A stretch of DNA of 64,000 nucleotides from positions 22,866,991 through 22,930,990 of the forward strand of contig CM063504.1 in the NCBI GenBank assembly GCA_032207245.1, written 5' to 3'. This document shows positions 32,617 to 45,014 of the stretch, piece by piece. Position 1 is the first letter of the stretch. Each line of letters begins with the position of its first letter. The DNA comes from Pardosa pseudoannulata (lineage: Eukaryota; Arthropoda; Arachnida; Araneae; Lycosidae). The notes beneath the pieces were generated by a model. The model ran no database searches, was not told where the DNA came from, and worked only from the letters and a program-made list of their open reading frames with translations. The translations under genes were made by a program, and so were the position numbers.

Positions 32617-34007
32617 TCTTATATAGTGCTGTGAGGGTGCAAGTGAGTCAGAAAATCAGAATGTTAAGGTGAATCACATGATAATGCTCTAGAACTGAAA
32701 CTAAATTATGCAAAGTAGTTATATAACATAAGTTGAGCTAAGCAGAAATTAATTTGGTGCTCTCGAAGTCGTCAGGTTACCACAATTAAAGGAGAAACAA
32801 AGGCATCTTGCTAATGGTTGTAATTTTAGGGACAGAATTTCCAGGAATCTGTTTAGAAAATAATTATAATTAAATCGGTTAGTTTGGACAAAATATCATT
32901 ACATATTTGTGCTTATTTGAAAGAGTACAAAGCCTACAAATTAGTGATATATGTATGCGATTACTTTATGAACGCTTTTAATGAAGTAAGTCAAGTTAAA
33001 AAACTGTATTGATACATACATACATATTATATATATATAATTTTTTACTTTGTCAGTTTAGGAGTAGTGCTCCAACTTTATAAGAATAGGCTTGAAATAA
33101 GCCAGCCATCTATCAAAACTAAAAACCTATTTTCTGCTCGCGTGCATTCCATCCAACTCTGGAACAAATAGATTCTTAAGCGTGTAACAGTGGAATGAGT
33201 AATCCTCAGATTTATGTATGGCCACACATTCAGTAATTAAATAAAACCAAGAGGAAAGATTGATGAAGGATGCGATACACTTCAAAACTAAAGTAAAACA
33301 AAGCTAGTTTTTATAAGTTTTGATAACAAAGGTGTACGTGACTTCGGCAAACGTTTTAATTTCCACTCTGCCATCAATAATGTTTGCGGCAAAAAGTCAA
33401 TCGGAAGAAACAGGTTCGGAAAAAAGGTCAAGAAGCAACCTTTTAAGGACAGAATCCTACATTTTAGTGACAGTTTAGGCACACTATAGCCTTAGACGGT
33501 AGAACTGAAGATGCCTCACTTTTGACCTAAAAATAATAGATGGTTTTTCTGTCTTACGGTGTTGATAACGAGCAAATCAAAAAGTCATTTATTTACTTTT
33601 TGTGTTAATGAAGGGTGAGTTTAAGGCATGAAGTGGACGCATGACTTAAATTTCACAATAATCGTGTTATGTAATGTTATATTTGGAATAGTTGTCCGCG
33701 AAATTTATGCATAGTACATACAGCAGTTTAACCCTTTAATGGCTAGTATCGTTTTTTATGGTACAAAAACAGTTTGCAAAATTTTCACGTTTACGCTGAC
33801 TAATGTTTAATTTTTAGCGAAGGTAAGAGACAATCTTATAAAAAGAATCTCCCATATTTTAATGTTTATGCTGTCATCTATAATTTTAATATCTACATTT
33901 AATGGCATTTCGAGCCTCTAGCGTAAATTTACTTTTACGGCATAGTAGCAAATAAATATCTTGGCACACATTTTTTACTTTTATAAATGACCCCAATGTT
34001 GTTTGAA
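32617..34007. other. No gene seen
   Basis: AT-rich. TTAACCCTTTAATGGCTAG at 33728 resembles a piggyBac-type end; the nearest inverted partner is GCTAAAGGGTTAA at 35077, inside the tandem duplication. That pairing (about 1.35 kb) is weak. Confidence 0.4.
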
Positions 34008-34110
34008 CGATGGACGAATGGTAAGCCGCTACTCTTCAATACCAGAGTTCATGAGTTCGAATCTCACTGCTGGCTTGCATGTCTATACCTGTTGAACTGG
34101 CTTTAACTAA
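34008..34110 (+). mobile_element. SINE-A head fragment, old
   Basis: ACGATGGACGAATGGTAAGC (A-box region) followed 50 bp later by GAGTTCGAATCTCACTGC (B-box). The body beyond GAACTGGCTTTA is lost. Confidence 0.7.
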
Positions 34111-34660
34111 CCAATTTGTGGGCCTTTGGAAGATTACTTCCTACCTACATAATCTAATATTAAACACCTGCAGGAAGATCCAAAATTGATATAGACCAGT
34201 TAACATTTCGTATAGCATTAGCTCTTCAGCTAATAAACGGATAATCCTGCAAAAGGAAAGACCGTCCTGCTAGATTTCAAACAAAGAAGTGTATGATTCT
34301 TGATGATGTGCGCTCAGCCAGTATTTGAAATCATATGGCAAAGTTAGTTTTCAGTTATAGATGATGTAGGATATGTAACACAGAAGCACAAGAGAACTCG
34401 ATACATGTGGCCAGAATGTGATGTACCCTTGTACATTGCAACCTGCTTCGTATCTTTCCATGTCAAATAATTGCCATTAAATTGAATTTTCTCAATGACC
34501 GTAAATGGTTCCATGGGAAGTATGCTTTTCGCCCTTAGAATTTAAAACTAAAAATAAAATTCGCAGTAGAAAATATATTTCTATAGGTGCTAATGATTTA
34601 TTGATAGTAAAACACAAAAAATCAGGTGATTCAAATGAGAAATAAATCACCTACGAAAGA

Positions 34661-34714
34661 GCAGGTCCCGGTCTCGTTAGCCTTGTGTAGAAAACAGTAG
34701 ACCGTAGCGGTACC
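34661..34714 (+). mobile_element. SINE-A body fragment
   Basis: GCAGGTCCCGGTCTCGTTAG followed by a degraded ACAGTAGACCGTAGCGGTACC tail end; both the head and the CCAAACC tail are absent. Confidence 0.7.
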
Positions 34715-34866
34715 ACCTACTAAATGAATCAATGATATCGACAAAAGCTTTAATAATTGGAGTCAACCAATGAAGAGTTAATAAATAAGGTGGAGGAATC
34801 TTGGAGAGACAGCCTTGGCCTGTAACAGGCTGTAGTGCTTACGAAGAAATAGAAGAAGTCTAAACA

Positions 34867-36447
34867 TTAAATTGATTGCAATATAATATTTAGAATACTT
34901 CAAACAGCAGGTGAGATAAATAACAAATAATACAAACAAAAGAGAAAATTACACACTCATTACAACTTTTTGAGCCCAATAAGAATATAAACAGAATTCT
35001 CTAATCACAAAGTACATATACGTCATTAAACACAAGCTCTAACTCAGTAAGAAATACTAAATAGCTAGCTAAAGGGTTAATCTTTATATTGTACTAACCT
35101 ATCATACCTTTGAATCTGAAAAAAAGATCCATTTTAGTTACAATATTTGTCCCAAGCAGTGAGAGTCAGATAATCTGTCTCATTCTCCAATTTTGGGAGG
35201 GGAAGACGAAATTCTACCCAAACCAGCTACCAATTTAAATATTCTAGTTATTTACCACCAATGTACATATATCAATGCTTCATAACATAAATTATGAAAT
35301 CCCGCAATGTTTGTAATGAAGTATCCAAATAAAAAAATGAAAATGTGACAACCAGGCGAAGGGCAACGTAATAATTTTGCACTTTATGAAAAAGTGAATG
35401 AAAAACATTTATCAATTCCCTTCACGAGTGAACGTGAAAAGCGTAACTAAAACAAAATATATCATTTCTGTTGCATTTTTTGAGCGGAAGCGAGCTTGTA
35501 CGTGGGCAAGCATACCCAATCACCGTATGTAATGAACACAACAACAGGATACTGGTATCCAGTTACCACAACTTATTAATCTACGACTACGAAGGACTAC
35601 GATCATGATTTACTAGTTTCAGCCTCCTCAATATGTATGAGGTTAATCACGATTACCTTAAATTGATTGCAATATAATATTTAGAATACTTCAAACAGCA
35701 GGTGAGATAAATAACAAATAATACAAACAAAAGAGAAAATTACACACTCATTACAACTTTTTGAGCCCAATGAGAATATAAACAGAATTCTCTAATCACA
35801 AAGTATGTATACGTCATTAAACACAAGCTCTAACTCAGTAAGAAATACTAAATAGATAGCTAAAGGGTTAATTTTTATATTGTACTAACCTATCATACCA
35901 TTGAATCTGAAAAAAAGATATATTTTAGTTGCAATATTTGTCCCAAGCAGTGAGAGTCAGATAATCTATCTCATTCTCCAATTTTGGGAGGGGAAGAGGA
36001 AATTCTACCCAAACCAGCTACCAGTTTAACTCTTCTAGTTATTTACCACCAATGTACATATACCAATGCTTCATAATACAAATTATGAAACCCCGCAATG
36101 TTTGTAATGAAGTATCCAAATAAAAAAACGAAAATGTGACAACCAGGCGAAGGGCAACATAATAATTTTGCACTTTATGAAAAAGTGAATGAAAAACATT
36201 TATCAATTCCCTTCACGAGTGAACGTGAAAAGCGTAACTAAAACAAAATATATCATTTTTGCTGCATTTTTTGAGCGGAAGCGAGCTTGTACGTGGGCAA
36301 GCATACCCAATCACCGTATGTAATGAACACAACCAACAGGATACTGATATCCAGTTACCACAACTTATTAATCTACGACTACGAAGGACTATGATCACGA
36401 TTTACTAGTTTCAGCCTCCTCAATATGTATGAGGTTTATCACGATTT
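34867..36447. repeat. Recent tandem duplication, two units of about 791 bp
   Basis: Unit 1 (34867-35657) and unit 2 (35658-36447) are nearly identical over their whole length, differing by scattered substitutions and 1-2 base indels (offset 791 at the start, 792 at the end). Both begin TTAAATTGATTGC; the junction shares the microhomology TTAAATTG. Each unit holds TAGCTAAAGGGTTAAT, TTTTGGGAGGGGAAGA and TTTTTTGAGCGGAAGCGAGC. No gene is recognisable in the unit; a 61-codon minus frame in unit 2 shows no features. Confidence 0.95.
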
Positions 36448-36808
36448 ACTTTGATCTTGTTTGGTTGTGTAGGTGACCCAGTAACATGATCTCTAACTTA
36501 TGTCAGAAACTTAGAATTCTTCTTTGGGTAGTATTTTGTAAATGAAGGTGTAATGCGATCCCAGTAATGAGGTATGAGTATGCAAAAATGTACGTTTGAA
36601 AATAGACTTGAGAAATCTCGGAAGGGAGAAGAAAGGGTATGTTGTTGAAAAAATAAATAAAAACAATCTTGCATGGTAGATACAGCACGTGGGGAAGGAA
36701 GTGTTTTTCGCTACAAGACACAAATTGATTAGTCACTAATTGCTGATCTGACTTTTACGAATCTCTTGTAATAGATCAACTGCATGATAGAGTAAGAATG
36801 TGTGTGCG

Positions 36809-36812
<4 letters not shown>

Positions 36813-36844
<32 letters not shown>

Positions 36845-36960
36845 AAAGAAGGAGAGAGAAAAGAAAGGGATATGGAGTGAGAGAGAGAGGGAGAGTGGAA
36901 AAGAAGGAGAGAGAAAAGAAAGGGATATGGAGTGAGAGAAAGAAAGGAGAAAAATAGAGA
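36813..36960. repeat. (GA)n tract with a 55 bp tandem duplication
   Basis: (GA)n from about 36813 to 36840, then two copies of a 55 bp purine-rich unit starting TGGAAAAGAAGGAGAGAG at 36841 and 36896. Confidence 0.92.
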
Positions 36961-38481
36961 AGAAGGGAAAAGATAGGTGAAGGAAATATAAGTCAGAAAA
37001 TTTAATGTTAGTTGGTCGATAGGAGTACTACACTTAATGTATTACAACTCGAGGCTTTATACAGAGACCTACTGTTTGATTATCAACTCCTTAAATGCCA
37101 TGGGCGTTCATATGCGTTTTGCGCAATCAATGCGTTAACTACCGCGAGCATATATATATACGCCTTTCTCATATACGTCAATCAGTTATTTGCTGTTTGT
37201 CTTATAAGTACGTTTACTGCTTTGGAATACAATAATTAGATCTTTAACTATTTTTTCACAGCAAAATATCTTTACTGTAACAAAGCTTTTAGGTTGCAAA
37301 TGATCTTTTCAATAGCCCTCTACTTTTTCAAAATGCACAGCGTTTCTACTCGCTTGCCCATAAACTGTGGCACTAGGCAACAGCAGATAGCCTTCAAACC
37401 ATAGCACTCTATTCTGCCCCGATATTTGGAAATCATTCCGTAAAGGACGAAAATATTTAAGTAAAGTTACTAATCGGATACTTGTTAAATATTAAGAAGT
37501 TTTTTCAAAAGTTAGTATTTGAAAAAAATATGTTATTCTATAATTAAGATATCACGATAAAAATGATTTAATAGACAGTCTGCAAGAAAAGAAAGATAAT
37601 AAACAAGTAGTTGTAAGAAAATAAATTAAATGAAAGGGGGAATTTGATTTAAAATGTTACCCAATTAAGATATAATATTATACGGGAAAGGCAAAAATTA
37701 TAAACTAAGTTCAAGGAAAATATTTAATTAGTATATTTTACTTATACATTTTACTATAAGCTGTATGATGGCGGAATGAAAGAAAACAACAAATATGAGA
37801 ATGGAGTAGAGGTTAAAAAACTTATGAATGGAAATGTACAAGTTAATTTCACTGCTTACTACAAAAATATGACGATCTGATACAAATCTACTGCTATTGG
37901 TCCATCGCTTTGTATGAATGCATATTCATGTAAATTGCGTTGTGACTAAAATTTAATGAAATTTTTGATTTAAATGTACTGAAACATAAAATAACCAAGG
38001 TACTCGTACTTTAACAACACTGGCCTCCCTTTTTTTAAATTATAAGTAACTAAGATTAAAGAGGATCATTAAAAGAAGAACTTCAAAACTCATTGAAGAT
38101 TATTACTAAATCCTGAATAGAAAAGAAATATTTCAGACCAATGGATACGACCTACATGAAATAAAAGTTATCAGAACTTTAGAGGATCAATTTCTTGCAG
38201 GTATGATTTGCTAAATGATTAGCGAAAGTTTAGAATTAGACTGGGGATACTACTCAAAGTCTATATCGAATAGTTACGGACAATAGCCAGACTATGTAGA
38301 ACTAATATTGTAAATATTGATGGAAGACAAATGCATTGACAGAGTTACAGCAAACATGTTTTGGTTTTGAACGACAGGGCTCTAGCAATTCAACTATTAT
38401 CTAGACGGCTATACAGCGAATTCTTGAAAATTTTTCGCATAATAGAAAGGGAGCATTGCAACTACAAATTTATATTTAAAT
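36961..38481. other. No gene seen
   Basis: AT-rich. The 75-codon frame at 37012 has no recognisable features. Confidence 0.5.
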
Positions 38482-38504
38482 AGTCCTAAAAGTCATAGGT
38501 TTCG

Positions 38505-38811
38505 CTTGGTTTGGAGTGCTAAGGTCTACTTTTTGCAATACGAGGGCTAATGAGACCGGGACCTACAGCTTAAAGCCGATTCCGAACGGCTACGAACATC
38601 CATGCTACTGTGGGATTTAAATAGAAGTCATAGGTTTGTTTTGGTTTGGTTTGGAGTGCTGCAGTCTACTTTTTGCAACACGAGGGCTAATGAGACCGGG
38701 ACCTACAGCTTAATTCCGAACGACTACGAACATCCATGCCACTATGGGATTCGAACCCACGAACTCCGGTACCGAAGGCCAGAACCCTAACCAATCGGCG
38801 ATCGTTAGGCC
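38505..38811 (-). mobile_element. Two SINE-A copies in tandem with repeated target site
   Basis: Copy 1 (38505-38617) is cut off at TGTGGGATT in the B-box. Copy 2 (38635-38811) is complete apart from a small body deletion (GCTTAATTCCG). The flanking string TAGAAGTCATAGG lies between them (38622-38634) and again on the right (38812-38824), and a related AAAAGTCATAGG lies on the left (38488-38499). Insertion twice at one site, or duplication of a SINE with its flank, would explain this. Confidence 0.9.
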
Positions 38812-38824
38812 TAGAAGTCATAGG

Positions 38825-39886
38825 AAAGTAATATGAAATATCGTAAAGATTTCCATTCTGTTCCATCAAGCCTCTTGAAATAGAAGACACGTAGGAGGTT
38901 AAACACATACTACTTAACACAATGGGCAATAAAGAAAATCACCTTGACAAGTCATCATTTCGAAGGGGACCCAAAAGCTGTTGCAATTGTCATAAAATCA
39001 TTAATATTAAGTATAACTACAATCAGAAAACTATGTCATTATCCATAGAATAAATAAAAGAACATAAGTACACTGAAGATGAATCAAAACATACAGACTA
39101 TTACGTGTAAACTTATATTAGTAGAACAAAAATTGGTACAAGTTAATCACGATATTTTCCACGCGAATAATACAATCTGTCATCTATACGTGATAAAAGA
39201 AAGCCTTCTCATTTATGGATAAAAAGAAATCGAACTTGATGAGTGACTGATGCAAAACTTTCACCAACACTAAAAATATTCATTTATATTCAGTCTGCAA
39301 CCTGTTGGCTCAATCAATATTTATTACTATCACTACGTCCAACAGAGAAATAGCAAGATCAGTATAAAGGACTATTTCGTATTCAAATAAACCTGAGACA
39401 AAATAATAGGGAAATTTGAATATTATTTAGAGTGTTTAGAGCTGAATACATTTGGGTAGTTCATTGAGCTGTCAGTTAAAGTTTAGCCTAGATGATAAAG
39501 AAAATTTAGCAAGACGATTACAGAATGTAGTCTCGATGACAGTTGATGTGAATACATTTAGGACTCTGCTTTAAGAGGAATCATTTTTATGTTAATGTCA
39601 ATAATCTTTCGTCTTCGGAGACGAGACTTTAAGTACTTTGGACGCCAGAAAATTGTGGTGGCCATTTGAAACGCCTTTTGCGGTTTAATGGCCTTCTAAC
39701 TTCTAAATATGTGATGCGTGAGCATTGGCCTTCAAAAGCTCTCAAGATGAAGTTTTCAAAGATTGATTGAATTAAAATTACGTTTATGATACATTTTGAT
39801 TTACGTTAATTTGTCACGATTAAAATTGAGCAATATATATTCTTATCTCTATTTGAACGTTCCTTTTGCCTATTCTTAATTTGACT
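38825..39886. other. No gene seen
   Basis: AT-rich, no long ORF, no splice-bounded exon, no repeat terminus recognised. Confidence 0.5.
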
Positions 39887-40213
39887 AGCATATAGCCCGT
39901 CATATGACGGGATCAGTAAAATTTTAATTTCTCAGAATTGTAAATTACCCTACGAGGCAGGTAAAAAATGGTTTGGTTTTTTGGCTGAGAATTATCCGGT
40001 ACGAGCACAATAATTTATTTTTACTGACCTGATGTTAGTTGCCAAATTTAATTTATATTGTTATATTACGTGATAGGATGAACAGCAGAGGTTTTAATAT
40101 TGACAGTGATTATTTAGCGGTATATATGAACGAGGCCCAAAAATTAGCAAATCGATTGCAAACTGTGTGGTTATGTATAAAAAGCAAACACACAAATGAA
40201 CAAACTTCTTAAT

Positions 40214-40255
<42 letters not shown>

Positions 40256-41217
40256 CTTAAACGCTATATATTTATTAGTCCGGTAAATAGACTCCTAGAC
40301 TTTTAAGAAAAGAATTTGTTTGTAAAACCGGTGATAAAATTTTCATTGCAACAAAAAATAATCGATGATTTAATTTAAAATTATCACATATGTACCTAAT
40401 CTATTATTTGAGCCAAATATAAAAGAAAATTATTTACGTAATATCTAAGTTCAATGATAAAAATATGAAAACAATGCAGATTATATTTAAATAATTTAAA
40501 ATAAGAAATGATTAAATGAGGTGGTTGACGGAACGACGTCACAATGCTAGAAGAAAATGTTTTTTTTTTTAACCTGTTTATTATTTGATAAAGTGATGAA
40601 TTTAATCGCCTGCTCTTATGATTTTAGTTAATTAATCTCAGAATAAAAAAAGAAAATAAAAAAAAAAAATTACAGAAAACAAAAAAGAATTAACCAAATT
40701 ATTAAAAAAAATATAAAAAATTTAATTATATACATGAACATATATATGAATGAAAAAACGATCGATTGCAAACCGTATAAAAAAAAAAAAAAAACAATAA
40801 TATAAATAAAAAATATATAAAACTAAAAAATAAAAATAAGAACAAAAATAAATATAAAAAAAAATAACAAAAAAAATTATTCGATAAAAAAATAAAATAT
40901 ATAAATAAAATAAAATAAAAAAAAATAAAAAAAAAAAAAAACTAAATAAAAAAAAATATTAAAATTATAAAAATAAAATAAATTAAATTAAATAAAAGTA
41001 AGAAACCTGATATTCAAAAATAATAAAAAATAAAATGCAAAAAAAAACGAAAACGAAAAGTGAAAATGATTTCGAACGTTTTCGTACTCGCTTTGAATTT
41101 TTGCTAACCCTAACTCATCAAGAATCCAATATGGATGCTTCTATCCATTCCAGGTCCAACCGCTTCATAAATTCGAGGACAGACGGACAGATAACTTAGG
41201 CTATTATTATATAGGGG
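39887..41217 (+). mobile_element. Candidate non-autonomous retroelement with simple-repeat interior
   Basis: Starts ACTAGCATATAGCCCGTCAT followed by ATGACGGGA. Ends ATTCCAGGTCCAACCGCTTC, then GACAGACGGACAG and CTATTATTATATAGGGG. Ends of this style occur on widespread invertebrate LINE or Helitron-like repeats. The interior has a (TA)n run at 40219-40253 and an A-rich stretch of about 500 bp at 40560-41060. ATCGATTGCAAACTGT (40152) recurs as ATCGATTGCAAACCGT (40762). No reverse transcriptase or Rep coding is visible. Confidence 0.4.
40560..41060. repeat. Adenine-rich low-complexity stretch
   Basis: About 500 bp, overwhelmingly A on the plus strand with scattered T and few G or C. Too irregular for a microsatellite. 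Confidence 0.9.
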
Positions 41218-41473
41218 ATTTAACATTTAATATTAGTCTATACGAGAGGTGGATAAACCACAGCCCCACCTGTAAAATTTAACGGTGCGCCAATCAACTC
41301 ACGAAATTTATTATTTGAATAAATTTTGCACTGTTTATAGCAAATACAACCTTATTCCATTTGTTTTATCGATTATTAATGCTATGATTTTTATGTATAT
41401 TTATTAATTTCAACTGTTTTATTGTTAAATTATGAACGATGATAAACCAATAACAATAATATGCGCACATATG

Positions 41474-41649
<176 letters not shown>

Positions 41650-41691
41650 ATGCGGCCCGCTAGAATAAAATTTATTTTCACAACGGGCTTA

Positions 41692-41869
41692 AGCAGAACG
41701 ATGGCCGAATGGTTAGGGCCTAGCCTTCGGAACAGGAGTTCGTGGGTTCGAATCCCACTACGGCATGGATGTTCGTAGCCTGTTCGGAATCTGATTTAAG
41801 CAGTAGGTCCCGGTCTCATTTACCCTCGTGTTGTAAAAAGTAGACCGTAGCGCTCCAAAACCAAACCAT
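41692..41869 (+). mobile_element. SINE-A, full length, plus strand
   Basis: Best copy for reading the family forward: GATGGCCGAATGGTTAGGG (A-box), GTTCGTGGGTTCGAATCCC (B-box), then GGTCCCGGTCTCATTTACCC, GTAGACCGTAGCGCTCC and the CCAAAACCAAACC tail. Perfect 10 bp target duplications AACGGGCTTA lie at 41682-41691 and 41870-41879. The A-box resembles tRNA-Ser. Confidence 0.95.
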
Positions 41870-41879
41870 AACGGGCTTA

Positions 41880-42990
41880 GACATCTTTTGGTTTTGATGG
41901 CTAAGTTTATACTTTTCTTTCATTCAGGTAGTCAAATTTATTAACTATTTTAATTATCTAACACTTTCCTTATAAGACACTGATCTCATTTTAAACAACC
42001 CCACTAAAATAAGTCACAAGCTGAAATATAATTATTCAAAATCTTCTGCGGCCTAAAAGCGTTAAAATTAGCACTTAAAACTACTAAGATAACAGCAATT
42101 TCCCCTTAATAGCTTTCAAAATAAAGTTTGCACGACATGAAAAACACCAAACTAATAATTTACCAAAAAGTACAAGAATTTTATGAATAAACTTTATATG
42201 GATAGGAAGAAAAATGAAAACTTTCAGTTTAAAATATATTTAATTTTTTTTTGACACCATTTTCACAAACTTCCGAAAGAGTTCGATCACTTTTGCAAGA
42301 CCCCATAAGTTTTTTTTTTCAAACAAACTAAAAAGGATTAGAAATTACTTTTGACCTTTCACCTTAAGAAATAGGTGTGCGACAAAACAGTCCACTTAAA
42401 AGCGTCTACGACACATGTTTAATATACATAAACAGCATAGAAAAGTGGACTCATTTGTATTCAAGTCAGAAAAATAATATGGAAAGGACATAAAGACGAG
42501 TATCAATAGTGTTCAGGGCGTCATGCTGTGCTTTTACTTTTTTTTCCCGTTTTACGTAGGCGTCCAGCATTTTCTCGCCTTCAGAAAATTTCAATTAAGC
42601 TGGAGAGCCATTTCCCTCTCGAATTTTAATAATTCAATTTAACTCGCATAGAACAAGTTTCATCGGACAGGTTGATGTCCAGATTAAAAAAAAAAAATAT
42701 TTTTATGTCCATCAACTTGTCTGATAATATTATGCTGAGATAAGAAAGTGTGTACGTTAAATAGAATTACATTAAACCCTTAATTGATTTTACAATGTTT
42801 ATAGTAGGCAGATATGCTATATTATATAGCAAAGGCACACCTGTTTAAATAAGTTGTTTAAATACGACATAAAAACAAAATTGAGTGAAGCAATTACGCA
42901 TATATATAAATCAAACTAGAAATATCTTGGAAAATCGGAAATGGGAGACCTCAATGTATAAAGATCACACATAGCTAAGTTTTTTTAACC
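41880..42990. other. No gene; one hairpin
   Basis: AT-rich. At about 42662-42725, ATCGGACAGGTTGATG and ATCAGACAAGTTGATG (on the other strand) form an inverted repeat around a poly-A loop. Confidence 0.5.
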
Positions 42991-43260
42991 CTTAACCCAT
43001 TAACGCCCGGATATTTCTGATGACTATATATTAGTAAATACCTAACATAGAAGCTATTATAGACACCTGGAAGTAAAACAAAATATGAAATTTAAACACT
43101 TTTAAATATGACATCAAGTCATCATTAGTGAGGAGGTGTCATTTTAAAACATAATAAGAAATACACACACACACATATATATATATTTAAACACTTTTAT
43201 ATATATATACATCAAGTCATCATTAGTGAGGAGGTGTCATTTTAAAACATAATAAGAAAT

Positions 43261-43351
<91 letters not shown>

Positions 43352-43362
43352 CACACATACAT
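42991..43362. repeat. TTAA-type end followed by a 95 bp tandem duplication and TA/CA tracts
   Basis: TTAACCCATTAACGCCCGG at 42996 resembles piggyBac-type termini. From 43091 a 95 bp unit (TTTAAACACTTTT..., AAGTCATCATTAGTGAGGAG, then (CA)n(TA)n) is repeated at 43186, and the second unit runs into a longer (TA)n(CA)n array to 43362. Confidence 0.8.
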
Positions 43363-44433
43363 ATATGTGTGTACGCTTGCATAGAAATACCGGAGGCTCC
43401 AGATAATGAAGAAATAATAAGCTCAGTAATGAAAGCTGCTGTTAATTAATTAAACAATTTAATAAAACAGTTCAATATTTTGTGATAGTTACAAATTTTC
43501 AACCTAATATTAAAACGAAACTTAACCCACATTTCGAATATGGGCGACAACTTGTATCATGCAAATTTGTTTTGTATTAACAAATTCTATGATAATTCGT
43601 AAAAAGATTCCTATGTAATACAGATTGAAAAACTTATGAATTACGTTCAGATGTAGTTTTATTTTTAAAGCAATGTTAATTTATTTCCATTTCAACTATT
43701 AAGTTACAAAGGAAGCTAAACAGGAGTAAAAGTTACAAAGGAACTTAAAAATACAAAGGAAGAAATAAAGTCAATAAATTTCCTTGATTAAGTTTAAACC
43801 AAATTAATTTTAAACCAAAATTTCGCATAACTTTTTTTTGCATTCTTGAATTAGTTTTGAATTTATTTCCTGAAAAGCTCTCTCATTCTCCTATTGTATT
43901 AAAAAATAAATAAGCGATAGTGTGCTTATACATTCATGCAATATAGTATAAGACCATATTTATTCAGAATTATCAGATAACCATGTAAATAAGAAACTAA
44001 TTAAATCATGAAAAGATATTTGTATTTCATTCAAGAACAATAATAATCTAAATGAGATCTCAAAGAACTTACGTTCAGAGGCACGGAAATCTGCAGCTAT
44101 ATTAATACAGAGAAGGTTTTTGTTTGTGGAAGAATAAAAAAAAATTTTTGATTTAAATTTACAGAGCTGAAGAATAAGAAATTTAATACAAAAGCTCTTT
44201 TCATCATTCCACTTTTTACGAAACAATGATATTATAAAAACGGCAGGAAACGAAACAAAGCGATTAGTTTCCTTTTTAAAAAATTTAAAGGAATAAAAAG
44301 CAATACAAAACACAGAGCAGAGAAATGAGTATTATCCTGCCATCTGTCGGCCACTCGTAGAAATATCCCATTCCCCAGTAAAGTAAACACCGAATAATTC
44401 GTCATTCACCAGAGGAGAGACGGAGAAGCGATT
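43363..44433. other. No gene seen
   Basis: AT-rich. The 117-codon minus frame at 43960-44313 is F/K/S-rich, as expected from AT-rich DNA, and has no domain features. Confidence 0.5.
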
Positions 44434-44435
44434 TA

Positions 44436-45014
44436 CAGTGAAACCTGTCTATAATTATATTAACCATAACGATGAATCACTCTATTAAGATATTTTTTCG
44501 GGCACCACGGAATTTCTTATCTAATCGCTGCAAAATCACCGAGAAGTTAGTAATTGTGTTAACATTTACATTTTGAACAATTTCAATGAAGTTAAATTAG
44601 ATACAATACAATATCAATACACTACAATACAATATCATACCTGTGTATAATAATATTGCCTATAACGATAATTAGGCGGCATTATTAGACACAGGTATGC
44701 CATTTTAATGTAGATCTTTAACTTCAATACAACGTAATACTTGTGTTTAATAGTACTACCTATAACAATAACTCAGTTTTTAACGATGTATCTTTGCTCC
44801 CACGGAATTTTTTATTTACTCATTGAAAAATCACCAAGTAATTCACCAAGTTTAAACTATTTCAAAAAGTTAAATTAGATCTCTAACTACAATACATAAG
44901 CACATTAGACAGTAAATATTAACTGGGCAAATAATCATGTAATCAATAAAATTAAATAGTACATACCAATATTTTTCTAGGTTCCTACAATACCATTATA
45001 AACGGGTTTGACTG
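44436..45014. mobile_element. pogo/Tigger-like non-autonomous element (579 bp)
   Basis: Termini CAGTGAAACCTGTCTATAAT and, inward from the right, CAGTCAAACCCGTTTATAAT match at 16 of 20 positions. TA precedes the left end (44434-44435); the right flank reads AA. Inside, CTATAACGATAA-type motifs repeat, CACGGAATTTCTTATCTAATC recurs in diverged form near 44799, and an inner inverted repeat (ACCTGTGTATAATAAT, 44639-44696) can fold. No transposase remains. Confidence 0.75.

Noticed and set aside
33728..35080. 1.35 kb TTAA-flanked element
   Set aside because: Only about 11 bp of the ends match, the right end lies in a duplicated unit, and SINE fragments intervene; not enough support.
41700..41765. 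Apparent tRNA-Ser gene
   Set aside because: A- and B-boxes are present, but the acceptor and anticodon stems do not form and the sequence continues into a repeated SINE body with target duplications.
43960..44313. 117-codon minus-strand frame
   Set aside because: F/K/S-rich as expected from AT-rich DNA; no motif, signal or conserved pattern.
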